DNA of 64,000 bases, from contig CM060315.1 of NCBI GenBank assembly GCA_030674185.1, forward strand, positions 94,079,058-94,143,057, given 5' to 3'. Origin of the DNA: Monoplex corrugatus. Taxonomy: Eukaryota; Mollusca; Gastropoda; Littorinimorpha; Ranellidae. Every line of letters starts with the position of its first letter. Within the stretch, counting starts at the first letter, position 1. Under the pieces are notes generated by a model. The model saw nothing but the letters and a program-made list of their open reading frames with translations. It was not told the DNA's origin and did not search any database. This document shows, piece after piece, positions 1 through 10,372 of this stretch. Position numbers and translations under genes: made by a program.

Positions 1-756
1 TGATGATCAGAAGCAGCAGCGGGTGGCATGTTCACGCAAACTGCTCGATGAGTTTGAGCCCAACGGGCCAAAACGACTGTGTGACTTAGTGACGGGAGAT
101 GAGAGTTGGCTCACATTCTACGGCATCCCCAACAAACGCTGCAACCGCATGTGGGTTGGCCCTGACGGAGACCGACCAGTTGTTCTTCGCCCAGGATTCC
201 AGAGTCGCAAGCGACTGTTTTCTATTTTTTTCAACACGCAAGGCCTTGTGGCAATTGACATTTTGCCTGAGAAATCAACAATCACTGCCTCCTACTATAC
301 CCAAGTTGTGCTCCCCAAAGTTGTAGGAAAAATCCATGAGCAGCGCCCAACCGTCGGCACCCAGAGGACCCTTCTTCTGCATGACAATGCCAGTGCCCAT
401 AAGGCGAAGGTCACCACAACCTTCCTGAGCGAGCAAGGGATCCAAGTTTTGGACCACCCACCCTACAGCCCCGACTTGGCCCCATGCGACTTCTGGCTGT
501 TCCCTGTTCTGAAGGAAAAGCTCGCTGGGCGTAAGTTTGACCGGGTACAAGACCTCGCCAAAGCCGTAAGATCAGAGTTGTCTGGTCTGCCTAAAACCGA
601 CTATCAGAGGGCGCTTGAGAATTGGCGTAGGAGGCTTGAACTTTGCATCCTAGCCAACGGAGAATACTTCGAGGGGATGTAAAAGTTTCAAGTTGCTGAG
701 ATGAGAGGTACGTTTTTTAAGGGGGTGGTGACATCTTAAATTGAACAATCCTCGTA
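1..756 (+). mobile_element. mariner (Tc1/mariner superfamily) element, 3' part
   Basis: The window opens inside a mariner element: the transposase frame is already open at base 2. After the stop codon (680-682) about 70 noncoding bases follow. The likely 3' end is near 754: read on the minus strand, 754-733 begins CGAGGATTGTTCAATTTAAG, which looks like a mariner terminal inverted repeat, and TA (755-756), the usual mariner target duplication, follows. The 5' end lies outside, so the inverted repeat could not be matched to its partner. The flank to the right is a 43/47-bp array, so the element may have landed at the edge of that array. Confidence 0.75.
2..682 (+). CDS. mariner transposase, C-terminal two thirds
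   Basis: Cut-and-paste transposase catalytic domain of the mariner family. The frame is uninterrupted from the window edge, so no start codon is visible; the GTG at 23 is internal (the residues before it, DDQKQQRVACSRKLL, match the usual mariner linker before the catalytic domain). The catalytic triad is visible: Asp in TGDESW (98-100), Asp in HDNASAH (383-385) and Asp in SPDLAPCDFW (488-490). The spacing is 94 and 34 residues, which is the D,D34D signature of mariner. The C-terminus ends in the typical GEYFEGM. No stop or frameshift is seen, so this copy may be young or recently active; the helix-turn-helix N-terminus is outside the window. Confidence 0.93.
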   Translation, partial: DDQKQQRVACSRKLLDEFEPNGPKRLCDLVTGDESWLTFYGIPNKRCNRMWVGPDGDRPVVLRPGFQSRKRLFSIFFNTQGLVAIDILPEKSTITASYYTQVVLPKVVGKIHEQRPTVGTQRTLLLHDNASAHKAKVTTTFLSEQGIQVLDHPPYSPDLAPCDFWLFPVLKEKLAGRKFDRVQDLAKAVRSELSGLPKTDYQRALENWRRRLELCILANGEYFEGM

Positions 757-1150
757 ACAATGATGTAAACATAAAGAGGAACTATACAATATGTCTATAA
801 CAATGATATAAACATAAAGAGGAACTATACAATCTGTCTGTCTATAACAATGATATAAACATAAAGAGGAACTATACAATATGTCTGTCTATAACAATGA
901 TGTAAACATAAAGAGGAACTATACAATATGTCTGTCTATAACAATGATATAAACATAAAGAGGAACTATACAATATGTCTGTCTATAACAATGATATAAA
1001 CATAAAGAGGAACTATACAATATGTCTATAACAATGATATAAACATAAAGAGGAACTATACAATATGTCTATAACAATGATGTAAACATAAAGAGGAACT
1101 ATACAATATGTCTATAACAGCATTATAAACTTAAACTTAAAGAAGAACTA
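755..1150. repeat. 43/47-bp tandem array
   Basis: About nine copies of a unit containing AACATAAAGAGGAACTATAC; a TGTC duplication makes 47-bp versions of the 43-bp unit. The last copy (from about 1110) is divergent. The array ends 17 bp before the splice donor at 1166 of the minus-strand exon, but the unit does not contain exon sequence. Confidence 0.9.
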
Positions 1151-1166
1151 TACAATCAATCCTTAC

Positions 1167-1238
1167 CTCTAGCATGGCGCGAGTGACAGTGATTTTCTGC
1201 AGAGAGTCGACAATCTCCACCACCGTTTCATCTTTGAC
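1167..1238 (-). CDS. internal exon 2 of a minus-strand gene, TFIIS N-domain (LW)-like
   Basis: A 72-nt exon read on the minus strand. The acceptor is GTCTGTGTGCAG (AG at 1239-1240) and the donor is GAG|GTAAGG (GT at 1166-1165). It encodes 24 residues in phase 0: VKDETVVEIVDSLQ, then KITVTRAMLE. The upstream exon at 3313-3378 also ends in phase 0, so the two join without a break. The pattern of two short helices followed by I-x-V-T-x-x-x-L-E resembles the start of the TFIIS N-terminal (LW) domain of elongation factors and related proteins, where a TRIG-type motif would come next; that part would be in an exon left of the window. The exon structure is well supported, the family name only weakly. 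Confidence 0.55.
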
Positions 1239-1502
1239 CTGCACACAGACACAATTTTTTTGTGTAGGCCTATAAAATAAAGAGAGAATACAGACCTATT
1301 AACTAACAGTAGTGGAGACAAGATAAATCACACATAGGTAAACCGACACACTCTTACATTCTCAGAAAACTGGTTTGAGTCTATCAGGGTAAAAATTAAA
1401 ATCTGTGTTCTTTTCGTTGCAATTTGTTCATTGTGCTTACAGTTGAGTAAATTTCAAACTGAAACTTACCTTACATAGTTTTCAAACTAAAATAAATATG
1501 GT

Positions 1503-1590
1503 TAATGGACCAGCAAGGCACAAAATGATAGGAAGAAACGACAGAAAGCAAAAGAACAAGGCAGAAACAAAGAGAGTGACAAAAAAGAAG
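1503..1590 (-). repeat. fragment of dispersed repeat A, inverted
   Basis: Reverse complement of the segment containing CTTTCTGTCATTTCTTCC found at 28960-29045, 31975-32050 and 34940-35030. Only about 90 bp of the roughly 600-bp repeat remain. Confidence 0.7.
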
Positions 1591-2365
1591 ACATATCTAC
1601 TTGAATGTCTGCTTTGGTGAACGATGAGAGTGCGCGCCTTGGTGTGATTCTTGAATCAAGATTTGGCGCCTCATAAACGTCGTTATTGTTATATTCACTT
1701 AATCCAATCTGTCTTCACCAGATGACTCACTGTGCCGGAAATGAGCATGTAGCATCATCAGCAATTTTGTTTTCATCAATCTATCAGCAATGTGATATGT
1801 GGTAGTGTGGGAAGAAGAACAGCACATTATCAAGGTTGGATGGCAAGGTAAAGAACATTAGTTATATTACAAGACTTCCAGGCAATCTCATGTCAGATGA
1901 ACTTAAGGGGGTTGCCAGAGACTTACAACTTGAACATTTTGGCCTCTGAAAATAATGTCAACAAATTTTCAGAGCTTAAAATATTCCGCATCTGGGCAGA
2001 ATTCCGCGATTTCGGTTTCTCAACAAAAAAAACAAAAAAAAGAAAGAAAGAAAGAAAGAAAACGAAAGGAGCAAAGCATCCGTGATCGGCTTGCAAGAAT
2101 TCATAGCAACGGCGTGCAAGTTATGGCCCCTGATTCCCCCCCACCCCACCCCCGGATCCCCCTAGTTTCAGTGTTTTTCCCTCCTCCTGTTTTACACCCT
2201 GAATTTTCACTAATATCTGCTCAAGGCTTTCACTGCACTCATACATCAGACCATATAACAATTAACATGCTCCACCCAAATATGTGAGCAGTTGATTAAT
2301 TTAAGTGACTGTTGTAAGACTAGGACTTTTCATACCCCCAGAAAAGACTTTTTCAAATCTATATT

Positions 2366-2487
2366 CATTAGAATTAATTGGAGAAATATATAATCATGCA
2401 TGATTATTATTATCAAATCATATCTTCATTAGAATTAATTGGAGAAATATATAATCATGTATGATTATTATTATCAAATCATCTAAA
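2366..2487. repeat. 61-bp direct duplication (two copies)
   Basis: Two adjacent, almost identical copies containing TTAGAATTAATTGGAGAAAT. Each has a short palindrome, AATCATGCATGATT in the first copy and AATCATGTATGATT in the second. Confidence 0.85.
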
Positions 2488-3312
2488 AATAAATACATAA
2501 ATGAATAAATAAAAAAACACACACACCGCAAGTTTTGGGCTATAGGCAAATTACTCAAACAGTCACAACTTCTGTCAAACTCAAAGGCAACCAATGTACG
2601 AACTTTTTGGCCTCTATATAAATTATAATGCAATTTTTGCTCTTTTTCTTTTCCTCATTTTGCTGTTTCAGTGATGGTCAGAAGGCTGTCGCATCTGGGC
2701 TTATTACGTTATCAACCTTTTTTTTTTTCTTTGGTAACATCATGATACTACTCTAAGCCAACACTAAAACAAATAGGCCTACAAGTTATATACATAATGG
2801 CAATATTATTAATTGTGTAGCTGTAGGTCCATGGATCTGTTCTGTTAAAAAGGCCTGGGCTTATGAGGCAATAAGTATAACCGTAGGCCTTATATGTTAG
2901 TTATGGAAGCATAGCCAATATCATCAAAAGTAATGTGTGTGAATGTATCCCGTTCATGGATCAAATGATCTACACAGGCTCAGTACAGATCAATCCACAT
3001 ACCATGCGCCGATGCGGACCACGCTATACACTAATACACACATCGATTTCGTTATCGATGTCATCTTTTACACGAAAAGAATAGGAAGATCTCAGTCAGC
3101 GCAAAAAGTTGACAGAAAAAACGTCAATCCATGTCTGTATCATTATATGCACTACTTATTGTAGGCCCTATTTAAAGGATAATAGGCTGGCTACTAGTAG
3201 TAGTAACGAACTGACTTGGCTCCGTAACGTGCGTAGGCCAGAATCAGGCCCTGCATACAAGCAATAACCCTTGAAAGTTAATGAAATACCAGTTTGCAGT
3301 GATTATTAATAC

Positions 3313-3378
3313 CTCATTTGGGTCTTGAAGTGCCCTTACGAGCTTTCTGTGGATCTCGATCGGTGAAAGAAGCATCAT
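3313..3378 (-). CDS. first coding exon of the minus-strand gene
   Basis: Minus-strand exon starting ATGATG at 3378 and encoding MMLLSPIEIHRKLVRALQD, then PNE, followed by donor GAG|GTATTA (GT at 3312-3311). An in-frame TAA lies 24 bp upstream of the ATG (3402-3400), so the start is well bounded. The exon ends in phase 0, matching the exon at 1167-1238. IHRKLVRALQDPNE looks like the first helix of a TFIIS-N-type helical bundle, but this is only suggestive. The gene continues out of the window to the left. It is too short to be found by length-based searches. Confidence 0.5.
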
Positions 3379-3560
3379 GAAGGCCAGAGCTGCCAAAATT
3401 TAGCGAGTTTTTGTCGGAGATAGCGACAGGTCGTCCATTCAGTATGGCGGACACCGTCCGAGTACTGAAAGTGTGTTGGTAAACGCACTGACATCTGGGA
3501 ATTCTCTCGACACTGGCGTGACGTCAAATGCCGCACAGACGAGACGAAGAAGTTGCGGGT
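3379..3560 (-). promoter_or_regulatory. putative promoter/5' UTR of the minus-strand gene, with CRE and uORF
   Basis: GC-richer than its surroundings. It contains a perfect palindromic CRE/ATF site TGACGTCA (3520-3527) about 140 bp upstream of the start codon. A YY1-like ATGGCGG (3443-3449) sits between them; YY1 sites of this sort are common at animal gene starts. A 12-codon upstream reading frame (minus, 3438-3400) ends at the TAA that also closes the main frame upstream. No TATA box is evident. Transcription start is not determinable. Confidence 0.4.
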
Positions 3561-4249
3561 TTGTGGCGACATGCAAATGAGTCCGTTACTGTTAGAACAG
3601 ATATTTTCATTGGTCAAGATCTGAACAGCTTTTATGACTTGCAACATGATTGGTTTGTGTCTTTTTTTTTTTTTTTTCAAAGTAAAGGGAAGTGACTCTG
3701 TGCTCTCAAGACTTCAGTTGCGGTTGGTGAAATTCTTGTACGTAAAATTGAAAGAAGGCTTGCTGTTGAGATGTAGGCTAACGTAAACGAAACAAATCCT
3801 TCAAAAATCAAAACAAAACACATCAGTCAAACATTTTTTCACTCATTTCATTATTATTATTTCATATCCATCAACTGAAAGAGCTTTCTTCTTGAAAAAA
3901 AAATATGACAATTTGTCTTAAAGTAAACCTAGGCTTGATTACTAAATTAGCTTAGGCCTATTTTTACTTTTTCCCTTCGCCTGTACCACCAGCGGACTGG
4001 GTTGATGTCTCGGGGATGGGGGTGGGGGCGGAATGCTGGCGGTGTGCAACCAAACGAGAAGCCAGGTGTCGAGACATGTTGTAGATGAAGAGTAGTACAG
4101 TAGTAGGGACTGGCTTTCAATCACTGATTGATTCAATCATGGCCTAGGACTTGCGGCCTATTTACGTCCCCTCTTTCTCAACTATTTTTAGCCTAATACA
4201 GGTGTTAAAATGCGCATTTTCTTTTTGTTTGCATAAGCCTAATCAGGCC
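3561..4249. other. AT-rich intergenic sequence, nothing recognised
   Basis: Single-copy-looking sequence with T-rich runs (3662-3678) and a C/G-rich stretch near 4015-4030. No gene, RNA or repeat could be supported. Confidence 0.4.
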
Positions 4250-4445
4250 TTTAATCATCAAAATCGATGAAAAGTTCTTTGAATTTTGGAATTTCGTCCA
4301 AAAAATTCTTGAATTTGTTAGTATCTTGTGCAAATTTTATGTTAGTTGGGAGTTTATTCCACAAAGGGGCTACTCGATGTGAAAAAGAAAATTTTCTTGA
4401 GTAGGCCCTGGTATGTCTGCCACTCCATCTATCCAGCGCCAACAT
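4250..4445 (-). pseudogene. C-terminal fragment of a non-LTR retrotransposon RT (CR1-like)
   Basis: Minus-strand open frame. The segment FSHRVAPLWNKLPTNIKFA followed by NKFKNFLDEIPKF matches the very conserved tail of CR1/jockey-clade reverse transcriptase ORFs (R-V-x-x-x-W-N-x-L-P ... F-K-x-x-L-D). Only about 60 residues are present and there are no catalytic motifs, so it is a dead fragment. Confidence 0.65.
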
Positions 4446-4689
4446 GGCCTTCCATTGGCTTTGAGCTGAAGCGTGAGCATCTGGAGTTAGCTAGTTGTAG
4501 TCTCGAAGAGTTGGCCTCCTGCTCAAGTGCCAAGTGGCCAACCATTTTAACAACTACTGTTTAGTCATAATGTAATGGTTGACAGGAGTTGTTACTATCA
4601 TCTGTCCGATCTGTTTGTTCCTAGTCATATCTCTTTTGGTCTTGCCCAACATCTCATTGCACACTACTGGCAAATGCTACAAACTACCG
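4446..4689. other. short unassigned stretch before the 53-bp array
   Basis: No recognisable feature. It passes gradually into the first degenerate copies of the 53-bp array. Confidence 0.4.
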
Positions 4690-6835
4690 AGCAGAGACAG
4701 AGGCACTCATACAAACACGATATATGATATAGATGTGAAGAATATAGAGGACACAGCATTCTAAAACCATGATACGTGATATAGATGTGCAGAATATAGA
4801 GGACACAGCATTCTAAAATCATAATACAGATGTGCAGAATGTAGAGGACACAGCATTCTAAAACCATGATACATAATATAGATGTGCAGAATGTAGAGGA
4901 CACAGCATTCTAAAACCATGATACATAATATAGATGTGCAGAATATAGAGGACACAGCATTCTAAAACCATGATACATAACATTGATGTGCAGAATATAG
5001 AGGACTTAGCATTCTAAACCATGATACATAACATTGATGTGCAGAATATAGAGGTCACAGCATTCTAAAACCATGATACATAACATAGATGTGCAGAATG
5101 TAGAGGACACAGCATTCTAAAACCATGATACATAATATAGATGTGCAGAATGTAGAGGACACAGCATTCTAAAACCATGATACATAATATAGATGTGCAG
5201 AATGTAGAGGACACAGCATTCTAAAACCATGATACATAATATAGATGTGCAGAATATAGAGGACACAGCATTCTAAAACCATGATACATAATATAGATGT
5301 GCAGAATATAGAGGACACAGCATTCTAAAACCATGTCACATAATATAGATGTGCAGAATATAGAGGACACAGCATTCTAAAACCATGATACATAATATAG
5401 ATGTGCAGAATATAGAGGACACAGCATTCTAAAACCATGTTACATAATATAGATGTGCAGAATATAGAGGACACAACATTCTAAAACCATGTTACATAAT
5501 ATAGATGTGCAAAATGTAGAGGACACAGCATTCTAAAACCATGATACATAATATAGATGTGCAGAATATAGAGGACACAGCATTCTAAAACCATAATACA
5601 TAACATAGATGTGCAGAATATAGAGGACTTAGCATTCTAAAACCATGATACATAATATAGATGTGCAGAATGTAGAGGACACAGCATTCTAAAACCATGA
5701 TACATAATATAGATGTGCAGAATATAGAGGTCACAGCATTCTAAAACCATGATACATAACATATATGTGCAGAATATAGAGGACACAGCATTCTAAAACC
5801 ATGATACATAATATAGATGTGCAGAATATAGAGGACACAGCATTCTAAAACCATGTTACATAATATAGATGTGCAGAATATAGAGGACACAGCATTCTAA
5901 AACCATGTTACATAATATAGATGTGCAGAATATAGAGGACACAGCATTCTAAAACCATGATACATAATATAGATGTGCAGAATATAGAGGACACAGCATT
6001 CTAAAACCATGATACATAATATAGATGTGCAGAATATAGAGGACACAGCATTCTAAAACCATGATACATAACATTGATGTGCAGAATATAGAGGACTTAG
6101 CATTCTAAAACCATGATACATAACATTGATGTGCAGAATATAGAGGACACAGCATTCTAAAACCATGATACATAACATTGATGTGCAGAATATAGAGGAC
6201 TTAGTATTCTAAAACCATGATACATAACATATATGTGCAGAATATAGAGGACTTAGCATTCTAAAACCATGATACATAACATATATGTGCAGAATATAGA
6301 GGACTTAGCATTCTAAAACCATGATACATAACATATATGTGCAGAATATAGAGGACACAGCATTCTAAAACCATGATACATAACATATATGTGCAGAATA
6401 TAGAGGACTTAGCATTCTAAAACCATGATACATAACATATATGTGCAGAATATAGAGGACACAGCATTCTAAAACCATGATACATAAAATAGATGTGCAG
6501 AATATAGAGGACACAGCATTCTAAAACCATGATACATAATATAGATGTGCAGAATATAGAGGACACAGCATTCTAAAACCATGATACATAACATTGATGT
6601 GCAGAATATAGAGGACACAGCATTCTAAAACCATAATACATAATATAGATGTGCAGAATATAGAGGACACAGCATTCTAAAACCATGATACATAGTATAG
6701 ATGTGCAGAATATAGAGGACACAGCATTCGAAAACCATGATGCATAATATAGATGTGCAGAATATAGAGGACACAGCATTCTAAAACCATGATACATAAT
6801 ATAGATGGGCAGATTACAGAGGACACAGCTTTCTA
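4690..6835. repeat. 53-bp tandem array, about 40 copies
   Basis: Unit contains ACAGCATTCTAAAACCATGA followed by TACATAATATAGATGTGCAG. Variant copies (ACATTGATG, ACATATATG, GGACTTAGC) cluster in the second half (6060-6470), showing local homogenisation. It is open in some minus-strand frames purely because of its composition. Confidence 0.95.
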
Positions 6836-6890
6836 TCAAGTGATCCTGCTGTCAGATCCCTCTCTGTTCTCCAAGCCTGATACCAGTGAC

Positions 6891-7100
6891 AGGTGAACTT
6901 TAAAGCAGGGACATGTTTGGAGGTGAACTTTAAAGCAGGGACATGTTTGGAGGTGAACTTTAAAGCAGGGACATGTTTGCAGGTGAACTTTAAAGCAGGG
7001 ACATGTTTGGAGGTGAACTTTAAAGCAGGGACATGTTTGGAGGTGAACTTTAAAGCAGGGACATGTTTGCAGGTGAACTTTAAAGCAGGGACATGTTGGC
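6891..7100. repeat. 30-bp tandem array, seven copies
   Basis: Unit contains GGTGAACTTTAAAGCAGGGA then CATGTTTGGA; the copies are nearly identical. Because 30 is a multiple of 3, both strands stay open (121 and 128 codons), but no family is recognised. Confidence 0.95.
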
Positions 7101-7600
7101 AGTTTGTTTGGAGTTTGTACAAGAGGTATTCATGGTATGTGGACAATTCCATATGTGCTCCACTCAGTTCTTTCAGCAATTATCAGGCAGATCTGACCTT
7201 GACCCTGCTCAAAACCTTATGTGTTGGCAATGTCTTGAAAAGGGGAAGGGGGAGATGGACCGATGAAATGCTGAGCTGATGCTATCAGAATGATGGAAAC
7301 ATAAAGATAGGCTGTAAACAGGCCAGTTTTTAATGTTGAGGGCTGAGATTGAACTCCAGATATCCAATCTTGAGCCATGGTTCAATATAAAAAAATATAT
7401 ATATATATATATAAAAATATTTCAGAAAAATTTAAAAAAAGAAAACGAACCAAAAATAAAATAAATGGAAAAAAACCTACACACACACCTGCAAAAACAA
7501 TACTGTACATGGTATTAGAATGAATTGCTATCTCTTCCTCCATGGTTGTGGCTGCAGTTAATTTGAGAACTTGTTCCATTTGGTCATTGAGTTGTGTTTG
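7101..7600. other. unassigned spacer with AT microsatellite
   Basis: Includes an (AT)n run at about 7396-7415. A short LINE-tail-like peptide (LKRGRGRWTDEM) can be read on the plus strand near 7236-7270, too short to name. No host gene is seen. Confidence 0.35.
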
Positions 7601-7604
7601 AAGC

Positions 7605-8063
7605 TCTGGCTGGCTGCCTCAGCACCGTTTCCATGTGGGCATTCTTTCTGCATAATTCTCTTTGGTGGATCCTCTTTGGTTTAAGTCGTATCTTTCCACA
7701 CTCTGTGGAATGGAGTTGGCGCTGTGGAAGCTGTGTGTTAAGGGCAGCTCTTCTCTCGATGACCATGTCCAGCTGATGCCAGTGTCGGACCTTTGGTGTC
7801 TCCTGGAGACTTTAACTTTAAGGGAGGCTTTGTCTTGAAGAAGATGTTGATGATACACAGTTTGCTGTAGGAGGACAGTTTCTGGCCGTTGTTGTTCTTC
7901 TTGCCAGTGCTGATGTCCGAGACAGTCTGACCGCAATCTGTGGTCTGATCCAACACTGGCATTGAAATCACCGAGCACACTGATGTGCCCAGGTTCTAGA
8001 ATCTTGCTGACGGTAGCTTCAAGATCCTTGTAAAACAGATCATTTGTTTCTTTAGGTGAGCAC
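7605..8063 (-). pseudogene. LINE apurinic-type endonuclease domain, distal part
   Basis: Minus-strand remains of a LINE endonuclease. SPKETNDLFYKDLEATVSK and LGDFNASVGSDHR are the conserved region around the G-D-F-N catalytic Asn/Asp of AP-like endonucleases. Further on, in a second frame, GKKNNNGQKLSSYSKLCI matches the usual G-K-x-N-x-N-G-x-x-L block. Frame changes near 7925-7980 and at the array boundary (8050-8065) show it is decayed. It continues across the 42-bp array into 9999-10110, so the array is an insertion inside this endonuclease. Confidence 0.75.
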
Positions 8064-9998
8064 AGTGGTGGCATAGACATTCAGGGTGCTCACTTTGCTG
8101 GACAGTGTTGTGGCATAGACATTCAGGGTGCTCACTTTGCTGGACAGTGTTGTGGCATAGACATTCAGGGTGCTCACTTTGCTGGACAGTGTTGTGGCAT
8201 AGACATTCAGGGTGCTCACTGTGCTGTACAGTGTTGTGGCATAGACATTCAGGGTGCTCACTGTGCTGGACAGTGTTGTGGCATAGACATTCAGGGTGCT
8301 CACTGTGCTGGACAGTGTTGTGGCATAGACATTCAGGGTGCTCACTTTGCTGGACAGTGTTGTGGCGTAGACATTCAGGGTGCTCACTTTGCTGGACAGT
8401 GTTGTGGCGTAGACATTCAGGGTGCTCACTGTCCTGGACAGTGTTGTGGCATAGACATTCAGGGTGCTCACTGTGCTGGACAGTGTTGTGGCATAGACAT
8501 TCAGGGTGCTCACTTTGCTGGACAGTGTTGTGGCATAGACATTCAGGGTGCTCACTTTGCTGGACAGTGTTGTGGCATAGACAGTCAGGGTGCTCACTTT
8601 GCTGGACAGTGTTGTGGCATAGACATTCAGGGTGCTCACTTTGCTGGACAGTGTTGTGGCATAGACATTCAGGGTGCTCACTTTGCTGGACAGTGTTGTG
8701 GCATAGACATTCAGGGTGCTCACTTTGCTGGACAGTGTTGTGGCATAGACATTCAGGGTGCTCACTTTGCTGGACAGTGTTGTGGCATAGACATTCAGGG
8801 TGCTCACTTTGCTGGACAGTGTTGTGGCATAGACATTCAGGTGCTCACTTTGCTGACAGTGTTGTGGCATAGACATTCAGGGTGCTCACTTTGCTGGACA
8901 GTGTTGTGGCATAGACATTCAGGGTACTCACTTTGCTGGACAGTGTTGTGGCATAGACATTCAGGGTGCTCACTTTGCTGGACAGTGTTGTGGCATAGAC
9001 ATTCAGGGTGCTCACTTTGCTGGACAGTGTTGTGGCATAGACATTCAGGGTGCTCACTTTGCTGGACAGTGTTGTGGCATAGACATTCAGGGTTCTCACT
9101 TTGCTGGACAGTGTTGTGGCATAGACATTCAGGGTGCTCACTTTGCTGGACAGTGTTGTGGCATAGACATTCAGGGTGCTCACTTTGCTGGACAGTGTTG
9201 TGGCATAGACATTCAGGGTGCTCACTTTGCTGGACAGTGTTGTGGCATAGACATTCAGGGTGCTCACTTTGCTGGACAGTTTTGTGGCATAGACATTCAG
9301 GGTGCTCACTTTGCTGGACAGTGTTGTGGCATAGACATTCAGGGTGCTCACTTTGCTGGACAGTGTTGTGGCATAGACATTCAGGGTGCTCACTTTGCTG
9401 GACAGTGTTGTGGCATAGACATTCAGGGTGCTCACTTTGCTGGACAGTGTTGTGGCATAGACATTCAGGGTGCTCACTTTGCTGGACAGTGTTGTGGCAT
9501 AGACATTCAGGGTGCTCACTTTGCTGGACAGTGTTGTGGCATAGACATTCAGGGTGCTCACTTTGCTGGACAGTGTTGTGGCATAGACATTCAGGGTGCT
9601 CACTTTGCTGGACAGTGTTGTGGCATAGACATTCAGGGTGCTCACTTTGCTGGACAGTGTTGTGGCATAGACATTCAGGGTGCTCACTTTGCTGGACAGT
9701 GTTGTGGCATAGACATTCAGGGTGCTCACTTTGCTGGACAGTGTTGTGGCATAGACATTCAGGGTGCTCACTTTGCTGGACAGTGTTGTGGCATAGACAT
9801 TCAGGGTGCTCACTTTGCTGGACAGTGTTGTGGCATAGACAGTCAGGGTGCTCACTTTGCTGGACAGTGTTGTGGCATAGACATTCAGGGTGCTCACTTT
9901 GCTGGACAGTGTTGTGGCATAGACATTCAGGGTGCTCACTTTGCTGGACAGTGTTGTGGCATAGACATTCAGGGTGCTCACTTTGCTGGACAGTGTTG
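8064..9998. repeat. 42-bp tandem array derived from LINE endonuclease, about 46 copies
   Basis: Unit contains GGCATAGACATTCAGGGTGC then TCACTTTGCTGGACAGTGTT. On the minus strand one unit is exactly 14 codons, VSTLNVYATTLSSK, which is the conserved LNVYAPTL block of the LINE endonuclease that flanks the array on both sides. The 14-codon length keeps both strands open for hundreds of codons. Copies are very uniform, apart from a patch near 8220-8510 with GTGCTGT/GTCCTGG variants and single-base losses near 8840. Confidence 0.95.
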
Positions 9999-10110
9999 AA
10001 AGGCTGATGGAAAGGATGCTTTTGAGAGGAATTGTGATGGGTAACAGGCTGTTCTTTACTGCAGTGTTAAAGCTGTGTACGCGAGGTTCCTTGTGGGATC
10101 TGCTTCATCA
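9999..10110 (-). pseudogene. LINE endonuclease, proximal part on the other side of the array
   Basis: Minus-strand translation gives PRVHSFNTAVKNSLL followed by PITIPLKSILSISLSTLSS. This matches the R-x-H-G-V-G-F-A-V-K-N-S-L-L ... E-R-I-L-x-I-x-L block just upstream of LNVYAPTL in LINE endonucleases. It runs straight into the first array unit in frame. The sequence further right (10110-10372) does not give a convincing continuation. Confidence 0.65.
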
Positions 10111-10372
10111 GAAGAACTTGCTGTCTACAGCACGCCTGGTCCCTTGCAGTCCTTCAGTGTCCCTCCCTCTCAGCCCAGAGTTAGTGATTGCTCCATTCCT
10201 GTTGTGGTTGATTTGCTTCAGATGGTCTGAGAGGTTTCAAGTAGCCAGTCAGATGACATGTTTTTTTTCTTTTTCTTCGTTTTCTTTGGTTTGCCTTGTG
10301 CAGTGCTGGCTGTCCTGTTTTTGGTCAGTTCTAAGCTCCAAACACCCATTGAAACAGACATCTGACTGTCAG
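10111..10372. other. unassigned stretch between LINE fragment and 66-bp array
   Basis: Possibly more of the decayed LINE on the minus strand, with two stops; a T-rich run sits at 10261-10290. No feature can be supported. Confidence 0.3.

Larger units (their letters stand above)
1239..3312 (-). other. intron between exons 1 and 2 of the minus-strand gene
   Basis: Two kilobases without convincing coding sequence. It holds a short inverted fragment of repeat A (about 1503-1590), a GAAA-type low-complexity stretch (2025-2070), a C-rich run (2135-2165) and a 61-bp duplication (2366-2487). The short open frames here have no recognisable motifs. Confidence 0.45.

Noticed and set aside
2943..3164. 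73-codon plus-strand frame
   Set aside because: It lies in the intron of the minus-strand gene and has no motif.
8064..9998. Long open frames of 255-388 codons on both strands
   Set aside because: They consist only of the 42-bp (14-codon) repeat; no start context, no family, and the unit is LINE-derived.
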